From contig JAAXGZ010000007.1 of NCBI GenBank assembly GCA_012271135.1, forward strand, positions 1 through 34,307: a stretch of DNA of 34,307 nucleotides, written 5' to 3'. This document shows positions 23,377 to 30,692 of the stretch, one piece after another. Each line of letters begins with the position of its first letter. The first letter of the stretch is position 1. A model generated the notes under the pieces. The model was given only the letters and a program-made list of their open reading frames with translations. It was not told the DNA's origin and ran no database searches. The position numbers and the translations under genes are program-made. This DNA comes from Caldilineales bacterium. Lineage in GTDB: Bacteria; Chloroflexota; Anaerolineae; Caldilineales; Caldilineaceae.

Positions 23377-25529
23377 ACGCCCTGTTCCACAGCCTGCGAC
23401 GGCTCGGTACCCGGCTCTATCTGGGCCTCGGGGGCGCTGTCCTGCTCACGGTTGTAGCCAGCCTTGTCGGTTGGTTTTCCTTCCACCGGGTTGGCCTGCT
23501 TCAGGATGTCGTCAACAACGAAAGCATCCCGGACATGGGCGCGGCAGTGCGTGCTGCCCAACAGAGTGGTTCACTAGTCGCCCAAGCGCCGCTCTTGACC
23601 GCGGCCACCGTCGACAACCTCCCGCAAATCAAGGCTGACATCGCCCGGGAACGGGACGCCTTTGAGCAGCAACTTTCAGCCATCCGCGCTTCCAGTGACA
23701 TTGGAGAGGAAGACTACTTCGCCGCCATTCAGGCCAATGCCCAGACACTGATAGCCAATATTGGCATCATCGAGCAGGAAGTGGACGACCGGTTTCTGCT
23801 TCTGGAACGGGCCGATGTGGTCAAGGCCGACTTGGCCAGCCTCCAGGTCGGCCTCGAATCCGTCTTGGTGGAAGCCCTCGATGATCAACTGTTCTATCTC
23901 CTAACCGGCTACCGCGCCCTGAACGCCCCGCCCGCGTCACGCGATTTGCATCTGAACGAGATTCAGATTACCCGGTACCGGCACCTGACCGACCTTCAGT
24001 CCAACGCGAGCCTGGCCATCCAGGACTTGGCCAACGCCTTCGCCGTCACCGAAGCGGCCAGGCTGGAGCCGCTGCGGGAGCGCTCGGAAGCCACCCGGAG
24101 GCGCATTGACCGCAGCCTGCAGGCCCTTGGTCAGAGCGATCCGATCAGTCTGCAGGTGTCGCCCATGTTCGACAGGCTGTTCGAACTTGCCCTGGGCGAG
24201 GACACCGGCTTTGCCCTCGTGGCCGAAATCATTGGGAGCGACAGCCGCCAGGCGGCACTGCTGGAAACGAACCGGGAACTGGGCGTGGCCCTCCTCCTGG
24301 CAGTCGAGAACCTGGTACAGGACAAGAGCAGCCAGGCCCGTACGGCCAGCGCCATGTCGACTCTCGCCATTGCCACCGGTCGCACACTCCTGCTGGTGTT
24401 GATCGTCGTCAGCATCGTGGGTGCCCTGCTGATCGCTTGGCTGTTCGTGGGTCGGCTCCTGCTGCGGCGACTGGCGATCCTGTCGCGGCGCATGCAGCGT
24501 ATGGCCGACGGTGACTTGGAGGGCGAGGTGGACATCGGCGGGGCCGACGAGATTGCCGACATGGCCGCCGCACTCGAAGTCTTTCGCCGCCACGCCCTGG
24601 AGGTTCAGCGGCTGAACCTGGTGGAGAAGCTGGCCGAGGAGCTGCAGGGCAAGAACGACCAGCTGGAACAAGTACTGGCCGAACTGGAAAAGGCGCAGGA
24701 CCAAGTGGTCACGCAGGAAAAGCTGGCTGCCCTGGGTGAACTGACTGCAGGGGTGGCCCACGAAATCCGCAACCCCCTGAACTTCGTCAAGAACTTCTCC
24801 GAGGTGTCCGAGGAACTGTTGGACGAGATGCAGGAGGAGCTCCAGGACCTGCTGGCGGACGCGGAGGTTCCCGAAGAGGACGATCGGCCCGGCTACCTGG
24901 AGGAGCTCAACGGCGACCTGACCGACAACCTGAAGCGCATTCGGCAGCACGCGGAGCGGGCCAACGGGATCGTGGAAAGCATGCTGCGCATGGGCCGCGA
25001 CACCGGCGAGTGGGTCAAGATCGACATCAACAACATCGTGGACGAGCACACACGCCTGGCCTTCCACAGTGCGCGGGCCCGGGACCCCGACTTCCAACTC
25101 CACATGGAGATGGACCTCAACCCGGATCTCCCGGAAGTGGAGATCGTCCCGCAGAACCTGGGCCGCGTGTTCCTGAACATGGTCAGCAATGCCTGCCACG
25201 CGACCAATCTGCGCCGCGTGGAGGCGCAGACGACCAACCAGATTTACATGCCGACACTCAAGGTATCCACTTGGCTGGAGGGAGACCGCGTCGCAATTCG
25301 GATGCACGACAACGGCACCGGCATGCCCGCCGAGGTGAAGGAGAAGATTTTCAACCCCTTCTTCACTACGAAACCGACCAACGAGGGAACCGGCCTGGGC
25401 CTGGCCCTTTCCAGCGACATCGTGCGGGGCCACGGAGGCACCATCGAGGTCGAGTCCGAACCGGGGGAATTCACGGAAATGACCGTGCGACTGCCCCTGG
25501 TCCAACCCGCCGGAACCACGGCCAGTTGA
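23373..25529 (+). CDS. Membrane sensor histidine kinase with HAMP domain
   Basis: A 718-residue kinase starting in the ATGA overlap with the binding-protein stop. One membrane helix spans about residues 15-37, then about 300 residues of mostly helical extracytoplasmic sensor, and a second helix at about 337-361. HAMP follows (RRMQRMADGDLEGEVDIGGADEIADM), then a coiled coil (EELQGKNDQLEQVLAELEKAQ) and the H box VAHEIRNPLNFVKN with His463. A long acidic insertion sits inside the dimerisation domain. Next come the N box region NLGRVFLNMVSNACHAT, MHDNGTGMPAEV, FNPFFTTKP and GTGLGLALSSDIV. It should sense the state of the binding lipoprotein and phosphorylate the receiver of the phosphatase. Its last ten codons are duplicated in inverted orientation at about 29.3 kb. 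Confidence 0.93.
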   Translation: MNALFHSLRRLGTRLYLGLGGAVLLTVVASLVGWFSFHRVGLLQDVVNNESIPDMGAAVRAAQQSGSLVAQAPLLTAATVDNLPQIKADIARERDAFEQQLSAIRASSDIGEEDYFAAIQANAQTLIANIGIIEQEVDDRFLLLERADVVKADLASLQVGLESVLVEALDDQLFYLLTGYRALNAPPASRDLHLNEIQITRYRHLTDLQSNASLAIQDLANAFAVTEAARLEPLRERSEATRRRIDRSLQALGQSDPISLQVSPMFDRLFELALGEDTGFALVAEIIGSDSRQAALLETNRELGVALLLAVENLVQDKSSQARTASAMSTLAIATGRTLLLVLIVVSIVGALLIAWLFVGRLLLRRLAILSRRMQRMADGDLEGEVDIGGADEIADMAAALEVFRRHALEVQRLNLVEKLAEELQGKNDQLEQVLAELEKAQDQVVTQEKLAALGELTAGVAHEIRNPLNFVKNFSEVSEELLDEMQEELQDLLADAEVPEEDDRPGYLEELNGDLTDNLKRIRQHAERANGIVESMLRMGRDTGEWVKIDINNIVDEHTRLAFHSARARDPDFQLHMEMDLNPDLPEVEIVPQNLGRVFLNMVSNACHATNLRRVEAQTTNQIYMPTLKVSTWLEGDRVAIRMHDNGTGMPAEVKEKIFNPFFTTKPTNEGTGLGLALSSDIVRGHGGTIEVESEPGEFTEMTVRLPLVQPAGTTAS

Positions 25530-25716
25530 GGCCCGTACCTCCTGGGCAACATCTATCGCCGTGCGGCCGCCACCGCGTAGGCCACCGCAAAGATGGCCGT
25601 CGCCACCAGGGCCATGGCCGGGCCGGAGGCCACATTCAGGTGGCAGGAGGCGTACAGGCCCACCACCGCCGATACGCCAAACTCCGCACTCAAGATCATG
25701 GCGTGCTCAAACGTGC
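25498..25716. repeat. Inverted duplication, copy A (kinase 3' end plus znuB 3' end)
   Basis: 219 bp that match the reverse complement of 29089-29310 with 11 substitutions and one 3-bp gap (about 95% identity). It spans the last codons of the histidine kinase, the spacer, and the C-terminal 50-odd codons of a znuB gene on the minus strand. Beyond 25716 the sequence switches abruptly to ISAs1 transposase. Confidence 0.92.
25553..25716 (-). pseudogene. Truncated znuB 3' fragment
   Basis: The minus strand encodes TFEHAMILSAEFGVSAVVGLYASCHLNV and the terminal AVAYAVAAARR, the same ending as the intact permease at 28431-29255. Only about 53 codons remain. It is joined in frame to an ISAs1 transposase fragment (IPALLETLVLEGC just before TFEHA), so an open frame of 127 codons crosses the junction. 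One Ala codon is lost relative to the intact copy. The fragment is a relic, not a functional permease. Confidence 0.9.
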
Positions 25717-26193
25717 AGCCCTCCAGCACCAGCGTCTCGAGCAGTGCCGGGATGGCCGTGATCTCGTTGGATCGGCTGTCCACCCGCCGCTGGCCCAGCA
25801 CCAGACGTGCTGCGTCCACCCAAGCACCGACCAGGTGCAGGGACGGCACGCCCCGGCCGGCGTCGTGGGAACGGCAGGCCGTCTTGCCGTCCACCGCTAC
25901 GACTTGGGCCCGGGGGGCCGCGGCCAACGACTGCACCCAGCGTGTGAAACAGCCTTCCCGCGGTTAGGGGTCCAGCCGCGCGAAGACACGCCTAAAGGTG
26001 TCGTGCGAGGGAATCCCGTGCAGCAGCTCCAGAAACGTGATCAGCCAAGCCTGCTCCTGGCGTCCGAACAGATCAACCTCGGTCCAACTGTCGGCACCGC
26101 AGATGACGGCAAGGTCACCATCAGGAGAATGTCCTCCAGACCATGCAACTGGACCTGGGACCGACGGGGATCGTCGACTTCGGTGACAGGAAA
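25717..26193 (-). pseudogene. ISAs1-family transposase, N-terminal remnant
   Basis: Read on the minus strand from about 26193: VTEVDDPRRSQVQLHGLEDILLM, then a frameshift near 26118 into LAVICGADSWTEVDLFGRQEQAWL and LLHGIPSHDTFRRVFARLDP. An in-frame TAA follows at 25966-25964, then CFTRWVQSLAAAPRAQVVAVDGKTACRSHDAGRG, LHLVGAWVDAARLVLGQ and SNEITAIPALLE. These are consecutive ISAs1 (H-repeat-like) landmarks. The protein stops at the junction with the znuB fragment, so the C-terminal half is absent. At least one frameshift, one nonsense codon and one truncation make it dead. Confidence 0.88.
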
Positions 26194-26236
26194 CCAAGGG
26201 TACGGGGGCGGTGTCGGCCATGGGGGAGCCGCCGGA

Positions 26237-26255
26237 ATGGGATGCAGCATCCCAT
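26237..26255. repeat. 19-bp palindrome between IS remnant and znuA
   Basis: ATGGGATGC-A-GCATCCCAT is a perfect palindrome around one central base, close to the 5' side of the ISAs1 remnant. It may belong to the lost end of that element or act as a short terminator/hairpin. Confidence 0.5.
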
Positions 26256-26340
26256 CCTACCCAGAGCCGGCACCACCCACTTTAGTAATGTGAGCGCCCC
26301 AAGTCGATTCTTGGCAGGAAGCCAACCAGCTGTATGCTGT

Positions 26341-26356
26341 GCTATATTAATATAAC
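26341..26356. promoter_or_regulatory. Candidate Zur-type operator upstream of znuA
   Basis: A perfect 12-bp palindrome TATATTAATATA (26343-26354) sits inside GCTATATTAATATAAC, 31 bp before the znuA start. Its TATAAC half resembles the half-site of Zur boxes that control zinc importers. It is a lone AT-rich island in GC-rich DNA and could also supply the -10 element. No Zur gene is in the window. Confidence 0.5.
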
Positions 26357-26386
26357 CGAGCCGAGTGTTGCCCTAGGAGCATCGCC

Positions 26387-27658
26387 ATGACTGTACCGCG
26401 TTCGATCTTCCGGCTTATTCCCATTCTTCTGATTGTGATCGGCAGTGCCTTGGCGGCCTGTGTCGCGCCAGTGGAGGCTCCTGTCGCCGGTGACGGTCCA
26501 GCGGTGGAGAGTCAACCCTTGCGGATTGTGACCAGCGGCAGCATCGTTGCCGACTGGGTCCACCAGATTGGTGGGGACCACGTGGAAGTGTCGGCACTTG
26601 TGCCCCCCGGGGGCGATATGCACATGTTCCAGCCCGGGGCCCAGGATGTCGCGCGTGTGGCCGATGCCGATATGGTGGTCATGATTGGCATGGGACTGGA
26701 AGCCGGTTGGCTTGATCAATTGTTCGAGCAGGCACGGGCCGATCGGGCGGTCGTGATTAGTTTGGAGGAGTTCATCGATCCCCTACCCTACCTGCCGATG
26801 GAGGGTGACGGGGATTCCCATGGCGATGAGGAAGAACACGAGGACCACGAAGATGGCCACGGGCACGACGAGGATGCGGACGAGGACCATGAGGACGCAC
26901 ATGGTCACGATGACGATGCAGACGAGGACCACGGCCACGGCCACGACGAAGAGACGGATGACGACCATGAGGACGCACATGGTCACGATGACGATGCAGA
27001 CGAGGACCACGGCCACGGTCACGACGAGGAGACGGATGACGACCACGGGGACCATGACGATGCGGATGAGGACCATGCGGATTCCGAGGGACATGCCGCA
27101 GATGACCACCACCACGAACATGGCTCGGAGGATCCGCACTTCTGGTTCGATCCGCTGCGGGTTCGCGCCGCGGTGACCGGTCTGGCACAGGCCATGGGCG
27201 CTGCGGATCCCGAGCATGCAGCGATCTATGCCGAGCGAGCTGCCCGATACGGTCTCGAACTCGAAGAGTTGCACGGCTGGATTACCGAGCAGGTGTCAGT
27301 GCTGTCGGCGGAGCAAAGGGTGATGGTGACCTCGCACGACAGCTTCCAGTACTTCGCTCGCCTCTATGGCTTCGAGGTGGTGGGTACCATCATTCCCGGC
27401 CTGGATACGAGTGCGGAAATCGGGGCGCAGGCCCTCGCCCGACTGGTCGATACCATCAAGGACCATGGTGTCAACGCCATCTTTACCGAAGCCTTGACCG
27501 ACAAGCTGGCCGCCAACCTGGCAGAGGAGACTGGGGTCGGCATCGTGGTACGGTTGTACACGGGTTCGCTGGGAGGACCGGACAGCGGAGCCGAGACCTA
27601 CATCGACATGATGCGGCACAATGTCGAGACGATCGTTCAGTCCTTGTCAACCCCGTGA
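26387..27658 (+). CDS. znuA: Zinc ABC transporter substrate-binding lipoprotein (ZnuA-like) with giant metal-binding loop
   Basis: A 423-residue cluster A-I binding protein. The signal peptide ends SALAAC (lipobox Cys25). The N lobe has IVTSGSIVADWVHQIGG and VPPGGDMHMFQP with the first metal His. Then comes a loop of about 120 residues, roughly 142-260, made almost only of His, Asp, Glu, Gly and Ala. It contains a 26-residue unit repeated almost exactly. The C lobe has DPHFWFDP (second His), MVTSHDSFQYFARLYGF (third His) and YTGSLGGPDSGAETY with the Asp ligand. The loop in typical ZnuA is 20-40 residues. Such loops bind extra zinc and act as a sensor or store. It heads an operon with the ATPase and permease. 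Zinc is more likely than manganese because of the His loop. Confidence 0.94.
   Translation: MTVPRSIFRLIPILLIVIGSALAACVAPVEAPVAGDGPAVESQPLRIVTSGSIVADWVHQIGGDHVEVSALVPPGGDMHMFQPGAQDVARVADADMVVMIGMGLEAGWLDQLFEQARADRAVVISLEEFIDPLPYLPMEGDGDSHGDEEEHEDHEDGHGHDEDADEDHEDAHGHDDDADEDHGHGHDEETDDDHEDAHGHDDDADEDHGHGHDEETDDDHGDHDDADEDHADSEGHAADDHHHEHGSEDPHFWFDPLRVRAAVTGLAQAMGAADPEHAAIYAERAARYGLELEELHGWITEQVSVLSAEQRVMVTSHDSFQYFARLYGFEVVGTIIPGLDTSAEIGAQALARLVDTIKDHGVNAIFTEALTDKLAANLAEETGVGIVVRLYTGSLGGPDSGAETYIDMMRHNVETIVQSLSTP
26888..27043 (+). repeat. 78-bp tandem repeat inside the znuA His/Asp loop
   Basis: Two nearly identical 78-bp units (26888-26965 and 26966-27043) encode HEDAHGHDDDADEDHGHGHD plus six acidic residues each. 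A degenerate third unit follows (HGDHDDADEDHADSEGH). The few differences are synonymous, which suggests recent slippage expansion under protein-level selection. Confidence 0.88.
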
Positions 27659-27677
27659 CGGAGTAGATTCGAACACC

Positions 27678-28391
27678 ATGGCTTCCGTATCCATTGCAGT
27701 TCGCGACCTGACTGTGGCCTATGGGGACACAACAGCCCTCGAGCGCGTGTCGTTCCAGATCGACTCCGGTCAGATGGTGGGGGTTCTGGGTCCCAACGGG
27801 GCTGGCAAGAGCACGCTGTTTGAAGTCTTGGCCGGCTTGCAGCCGTTCGCCTGCGGCGAAGTGCTGATTCACGGCCAGCCGGCCTCCGGGAAGTCGGGAG
27901 CCTTGGCCTATGTGCCCCAAAAGGAACGAATCAACTGGCGTGTGCCCCTGAGTGTCATCCAGGTGGTCATGCAGGGTCGCATCCGCGGGCATCGATGGTT
28001 GCGGCGGCTCCGTCCCGCGGACATCGAAATCGCGGAACAGGCCCTGCGGCAGGCGGGACTGTGGTCACACAGGGGGGAACCGATGGTATCGCTGTCTCGG
28101 GGCCAGCAGCAACGGGTGTTCCTGGCGCGGTCGTTGGCACAAGGAGCGGACATTCTGCTGCTGGACGAAACCTTCAGCGGCGTGGACATCCGAGCCAAGG
28201 AGTCCCTGATGGAAATCCTGCATACACTGCGCGATCAGGGACGCACCATTCTGCTGGCCTCTCATGCCGTGGACCAAGTGGAGAAAAATTGCGACTGCTG
28301 CCTGTGCCTGAACCGGGGAGTAGTCGGATTTGGCCGCACCCGGGACCTCGTGGAATCCGGGGTTATCCGGAATTTGGTGGGCACCGTCTGA
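27678..28391 (+). CDS. znuC: Zinc ABC transporter ATPase (ZnuC-like)
   Basis: A 237-residue ATPase from ATG 27678, 19 bp after the znuA stop. Walker A is GPNGAGKST (about 38-46), the Q loop lies in YVPQKERINW, the signature is SRGQQQRV (LSRGQ in place of LSGGQ), Walker B is ILLLDETFSGVD with the catalytic Glu, and the switch His is in LLASHAVDQVEKN. The YVPQ and SVxxVVMQGR phrasing is typical of cluster A-I metal importers (ZnuC/MntB/TroB). It energises uptake through ZnuB. The D-loop Ser-Gly-Val-Asp (SGVD) is as expected. Confidence 0.94.
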   Translation: MASVSIAVRDLTVAYGDTTALERVSFQIDSGQMVGVLGPNGAGKSTLFEVLAGLQPFACGEVLIHGQPASGKSGALAYVPQKERINWRVPLSVIQVVMQGRIRGHRWLRRLRPADIEIAEQALRQAGLWSHRGEPMVSLSRGQQQRVFLARSLAQGADILLLDETFSGVDIRAKESLMEILHTLRDQGRTILLASHAVDQVEKNCDCCLCLNRGVVGFGRTRDLVESGVIRNLVGTV

Positions 28392-28430
28392 CGGGCAACG
28401 CGTTTTGCCCACGGACCAACAACCGAGCCA

Positions 28431-29255
28431 ATGGAGATTCTGCAAAGCTGGTTGATCGCGCCCTTTACCTACGGGTTCATGGTGCGGGCGTTGGCGGTTT
28501 CGGTCCTGGTGGGGGTCATGTGTCCTCTTCTGGGCACCCATGTGGTCACCCGGGATCTCGGATTCATGAGCGATGCCCTGGCCCACTCCGTTCTGCCTGG
28601 TGTGGTGGCAGCGGTGTTGGCCGGCTTGCACCCCCTGTGGGGTGCCGTGCCCATGGCCATCATCCTCGCACTGTTGCTGGGCTGGTTGGTGCACAGCACA
28701 GGCCTCAGTGCCGACACCACCATCGGCATCCTTTTCGCCGGCCTGTTTGCCTTGGGCGTGGCGCTCCTGCCCTTGGTGCGCCACGTCCGCCTCAATTTGG
28801 AGGATCTTCTGCTGGGCCAGGTGCTGGGCGCTTCGCGGGTGGATGTGGTGATGACTGCGATTCTGACCGCGGTGGTGACGGCGGTGCTGTACGGGTTGCA
28901 CAGCCGGTTGCTGTTCGTCAACTTTGATCCGCTGGGCGCCAAGGTGGCGGGACTGTCCGCCACTCGGTTGGACTACCTGTTTCTGGTGCTGCTGGCCGTG
29001 GCCACGGTCACGGCCCTGCAGGCCGTGGGCATCATTCTGGTCATTTCGTTGCTGATCACCCCTGCGGCGGCCGCACTGCTGGTGGCCCGCACGTTTGAGC
29101 ATGCCATGATCCTGAGTGCGGGGTTTGGCGTATCGGCGGCGGTGGTGGGCCTGTACGCCTCCTACCACTTGAATGTGGCCTCCGGACCGGCCATGGCCCT
29201 GGTGGCGACGGCCATCTTTGCGGTAGCCTACGCGGTGGCGGCCGCACGGCGATAG
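28431..29255 (+). CDS. znuB: Zinc ABC transporter permease (ZnuB-like)
   Basis: A 274-residue ABC-3 family membrane protein with about eight hydrophobic segments. Family phrases include GVMCPLLGTHVVTRDLGFMSDALAHSVLPGVVAA, then LLGQVLGASRVDV, LGAKVAGLSATRLDYLFLVLLA and VGIILVISLLITPAAAALL. It starts 39 bp after znuC. The last 55 codons, the following spacer and the terminal codons of the upstream histidine kinase gene recur as an inverted copy at 25498-25716. The intact copy is this one. Confidence 0.94.
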   Translation: MEILQSWLIAPFTYGFMVRALAVSVLVGVMCPLLGTHVVTRDLGFMSDALAHSVLPGVVAAVLAGLHPLWGAVPMAIILALLLGWLVHSTGLSADTTIGILFAGLFALGVALLPLVRHVRLNLEDLLLGQVLGASRVDVVMTAILTAVVTAVLYGLHSRLLFVNFDPLGAKVAGLSATRLDYLFLVLLAVATVTALQAVGIILVISLLITPAAAALLVARTFEHAMILSAGFGVSAAVVGLYASYHLNVASGPAMALVATAIFAVAYAVAAARR

Positions 29256-29310
29256 GTGTTGCCCAGGAGGTACGGGCCTCAGCTGGCCGCGGTCCCGGCG
29301 GGTTGGACCA
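29089..29310. repeat. Inverted duplication, copy B (znuB 3' end plus kinase 3' end)
   Basis: 222 bp matching copy A (25498-25716) in reverse. Past the znuB stop it contains the reverse complement of the kinase tail, still with its stop codon. Identity stops at 29310, where base composition also changes towards more AT. The spacer from 29256 to 29404 holds no gene. Confidence 0.92.
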
Positions 29311-29376
29311 AAAGCTGGTCAACGTGCACTTCCCCAAGATCGAAAAGATTGTCCTGGTATATGACAATCCCAACTG

Positions 29377-29401
29377 TATAATCATATTAATTGGCATAAT
29401 A
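29377..29401 (+). promoter_or_regulatory. -10 element and imperfect palindrome before the 394-residue gene
   Basis: A perfect TATAAT (29377-29382) lies 22 bp before the start codon. The 25 bp from 29377 to 29401 form an imperfect palindrome with TATAAT and ATAATA ends and contain ATATTAAT, the same core as the operator candidate before znuA. No good -35 hexamer at proper spacing and no clear ribosome-binding site are visible, so the mRNA may be nearly leaderless. Confidence 0.4.
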
Positions 29402-29404
29402 AGA

Positions 29405-30589
29405 ATGACAAAGATTTTGAATTTGCCGGTTGATTGGGCAACGCTATGGTTAGGGGGCTTCTGCCCGGTGGAGGCGCTCGGTGGTTTGCCGGTGCGTGGC
29501 GCAGATTATGCCGCGCATCCACAGCTGGATGATCTCCTGGCTCTACCTGCTAACGCAGCATTACACCCCGAGGTGACGCTTGAAACGGCAGAAGCGGCAT
29601 GGTCGGAACGCCTGGGCGGCGCGTGGGTTGTGCTGGTGCGCGATGCCTACCGCGCTCGCCGCTTACTGCATCAGGCGGCGGGAATTCAGCCAGGCGAATG
29701 GGTCGGTGTCCCAGCGAATGCCAGCCATGACCTGGCAGAGTCGGTCAAGCATCATAAGGCGTTGCTGCGCTTTCTGGATTTTGACGCTCATCTACGGCTC
29801 GCACCGTCCAGTACGCGCTTCACCTGGACACAGGTGGTGTGCGGGTTGTGGCAACCACCGAACGCTACATGGCTCGACTGTGCTGACACCCTGCCTACGC
29901 CGGACGCGGCAGAGCGCCCGGCGGTAACGCTGTACGGCTTACATCTGCCTGATGTTGATAACCGCCCCGGTGCGCTGTTGGTATTCGGTGATGAGGCACT
30001 CCATGCAGAGGTGAAAGCATTGCGTCAACCGGCTGACTGCCCAAACGCGGCACAGGCATTGGCACAGTGTGAACGTCTGCCAGAACTGGCAGAGCACCAA
30101 AGCGAGAATCTGGCCGAGGTGCGGCGAGGTCTGCGTGAAGCCGCCGGGCTGGAGACACACGAGCCGAACAAGCTGGCGCTGGCGACCGCGGTCGCGGTGC
30201 AGATTCCGCTAGAGAGCGATGTCGCCACGTTTTACGCCTACGTTGAGCAGGAAAATACGCCCGTGCGCTGGCTGCCACAGATTCAGCCTTTGCATTATGC
30301 CGCGCTGGGTTCTGACGGCGCGCCAGATCACCGGGAAACGGCGGCGAACCTCGCCCGCTGGTTGTGCGTCCCGGTAGGGCCGGATTACACCTTTGAGGAA
30401 ATCAAACACGGTGTGCTGGGCATCGTCAAATCGGCGGAATATCTCGGTGTGCGCTGGCGCGCCAATCCAGCCTATGCTGCCGAGTACGCTGCCTTGATGG
30501 ATCGAACTTATGGCACAGGACATGATGCCTACCGCCCGTTGTTTGCGCTGGATGAAGCCATCGCAGCAGGAGACTACCCATGCAGTTGA
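29405..30589 (+). CDS. Uncharacterised protein, weakly PLP-aminotransferase-like, in a metal-homeostasis cluster
   Basis: A 394-residue protein from ATG 29405; an upstream in-frame start would read through the promoter-like palindrome. I do not recognise a firm family. One stretch (about 93-125: GIQPGEWVGVPANASHDLAESVKHH then FLDFDA) is reminiscent of the fold-type I aminotransferase DegT/DnrJ segment GI-x-PGDEVIVPA..., but no Schiff-base Lys motif is evident, so an enzymatic role is doubtful. It has no signal peptide and no membrane segments. It contains scattered Cys and His (FCPVEALG, CGLWQPP, CPNAAQALAQCE, LCVPVG). It is followed at once by a 31-codon ORF and a COG0523 GTPase, so a role in metal delivery or low-zinc adaptation is inferred from context. 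Confidence 0.6.
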   Translation: MTKILNLPVDWATLWLGGFCPVEALGGLPVRGADYAAHPQLDDLLALPANAALHPEVTLETAEAAWSERLGGAWVVLVRDAYRARRLLHQAAGIQPGEWVGVPANASHDLAESVKHHKALLRFLDFDAHLRLAPSSTRFTWTQVVCGLWQPPNATWLDCADTLPTPDAAERPAVTLYGLHLPDVDNRPGALLVFGDEALHAEVKALRQPADCPNAAQALAQCERLPELAEHQSENLAEVRRGLREAAGLETHEPNKLALATAVAVQIPLESDVATFYAYVEQENTPVRWLPQIQPLHYAALGSDGAPDHRETAANLARWLCVPVGPDYTFEEIKHGVLGIVKSAEYLGVRWRANPAYAAEYAALMDRTYGTGHDAYRPLFALDEAIAAGDYPCS

Positions 30590-30675
30590 TCGCTATTATC
30601 GAGATGCTGCATCAACCAAAGACCGCGCTGACGCGGGCGCTCATTGAAGCACTGTCCATCACAATCGAAAGTTGA
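30580..30675 (+). CDS. Small ORF, 31 residues, unknown function
   Basis: ATG 30580 overlaps the end of the 394-residue gene by 10 bp and has AGGAG about 8 nt upstream, a better ribosome-binding site than most in this region. The product ([20 protein letters not shown] and eleven more residues) would be a short amphipathic helix. It stops 17 bp before the GTPase start. It could be a real small protein or a translational-coupling leader for the GTPase. Confidence 0.5.
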   Translation: MQLIAIIEMLHQPKTALTRALIEALSITIES

Positions 30676-30692
30676 ACAGAGGTAACAGGAAC

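Noticed and set aside
23937..25505. A 522-codon minus-strand open frame
   Set aside because: It mirrors the histidine kinase; Gln/Leu/His-rich composition is typical of antisense frames here.
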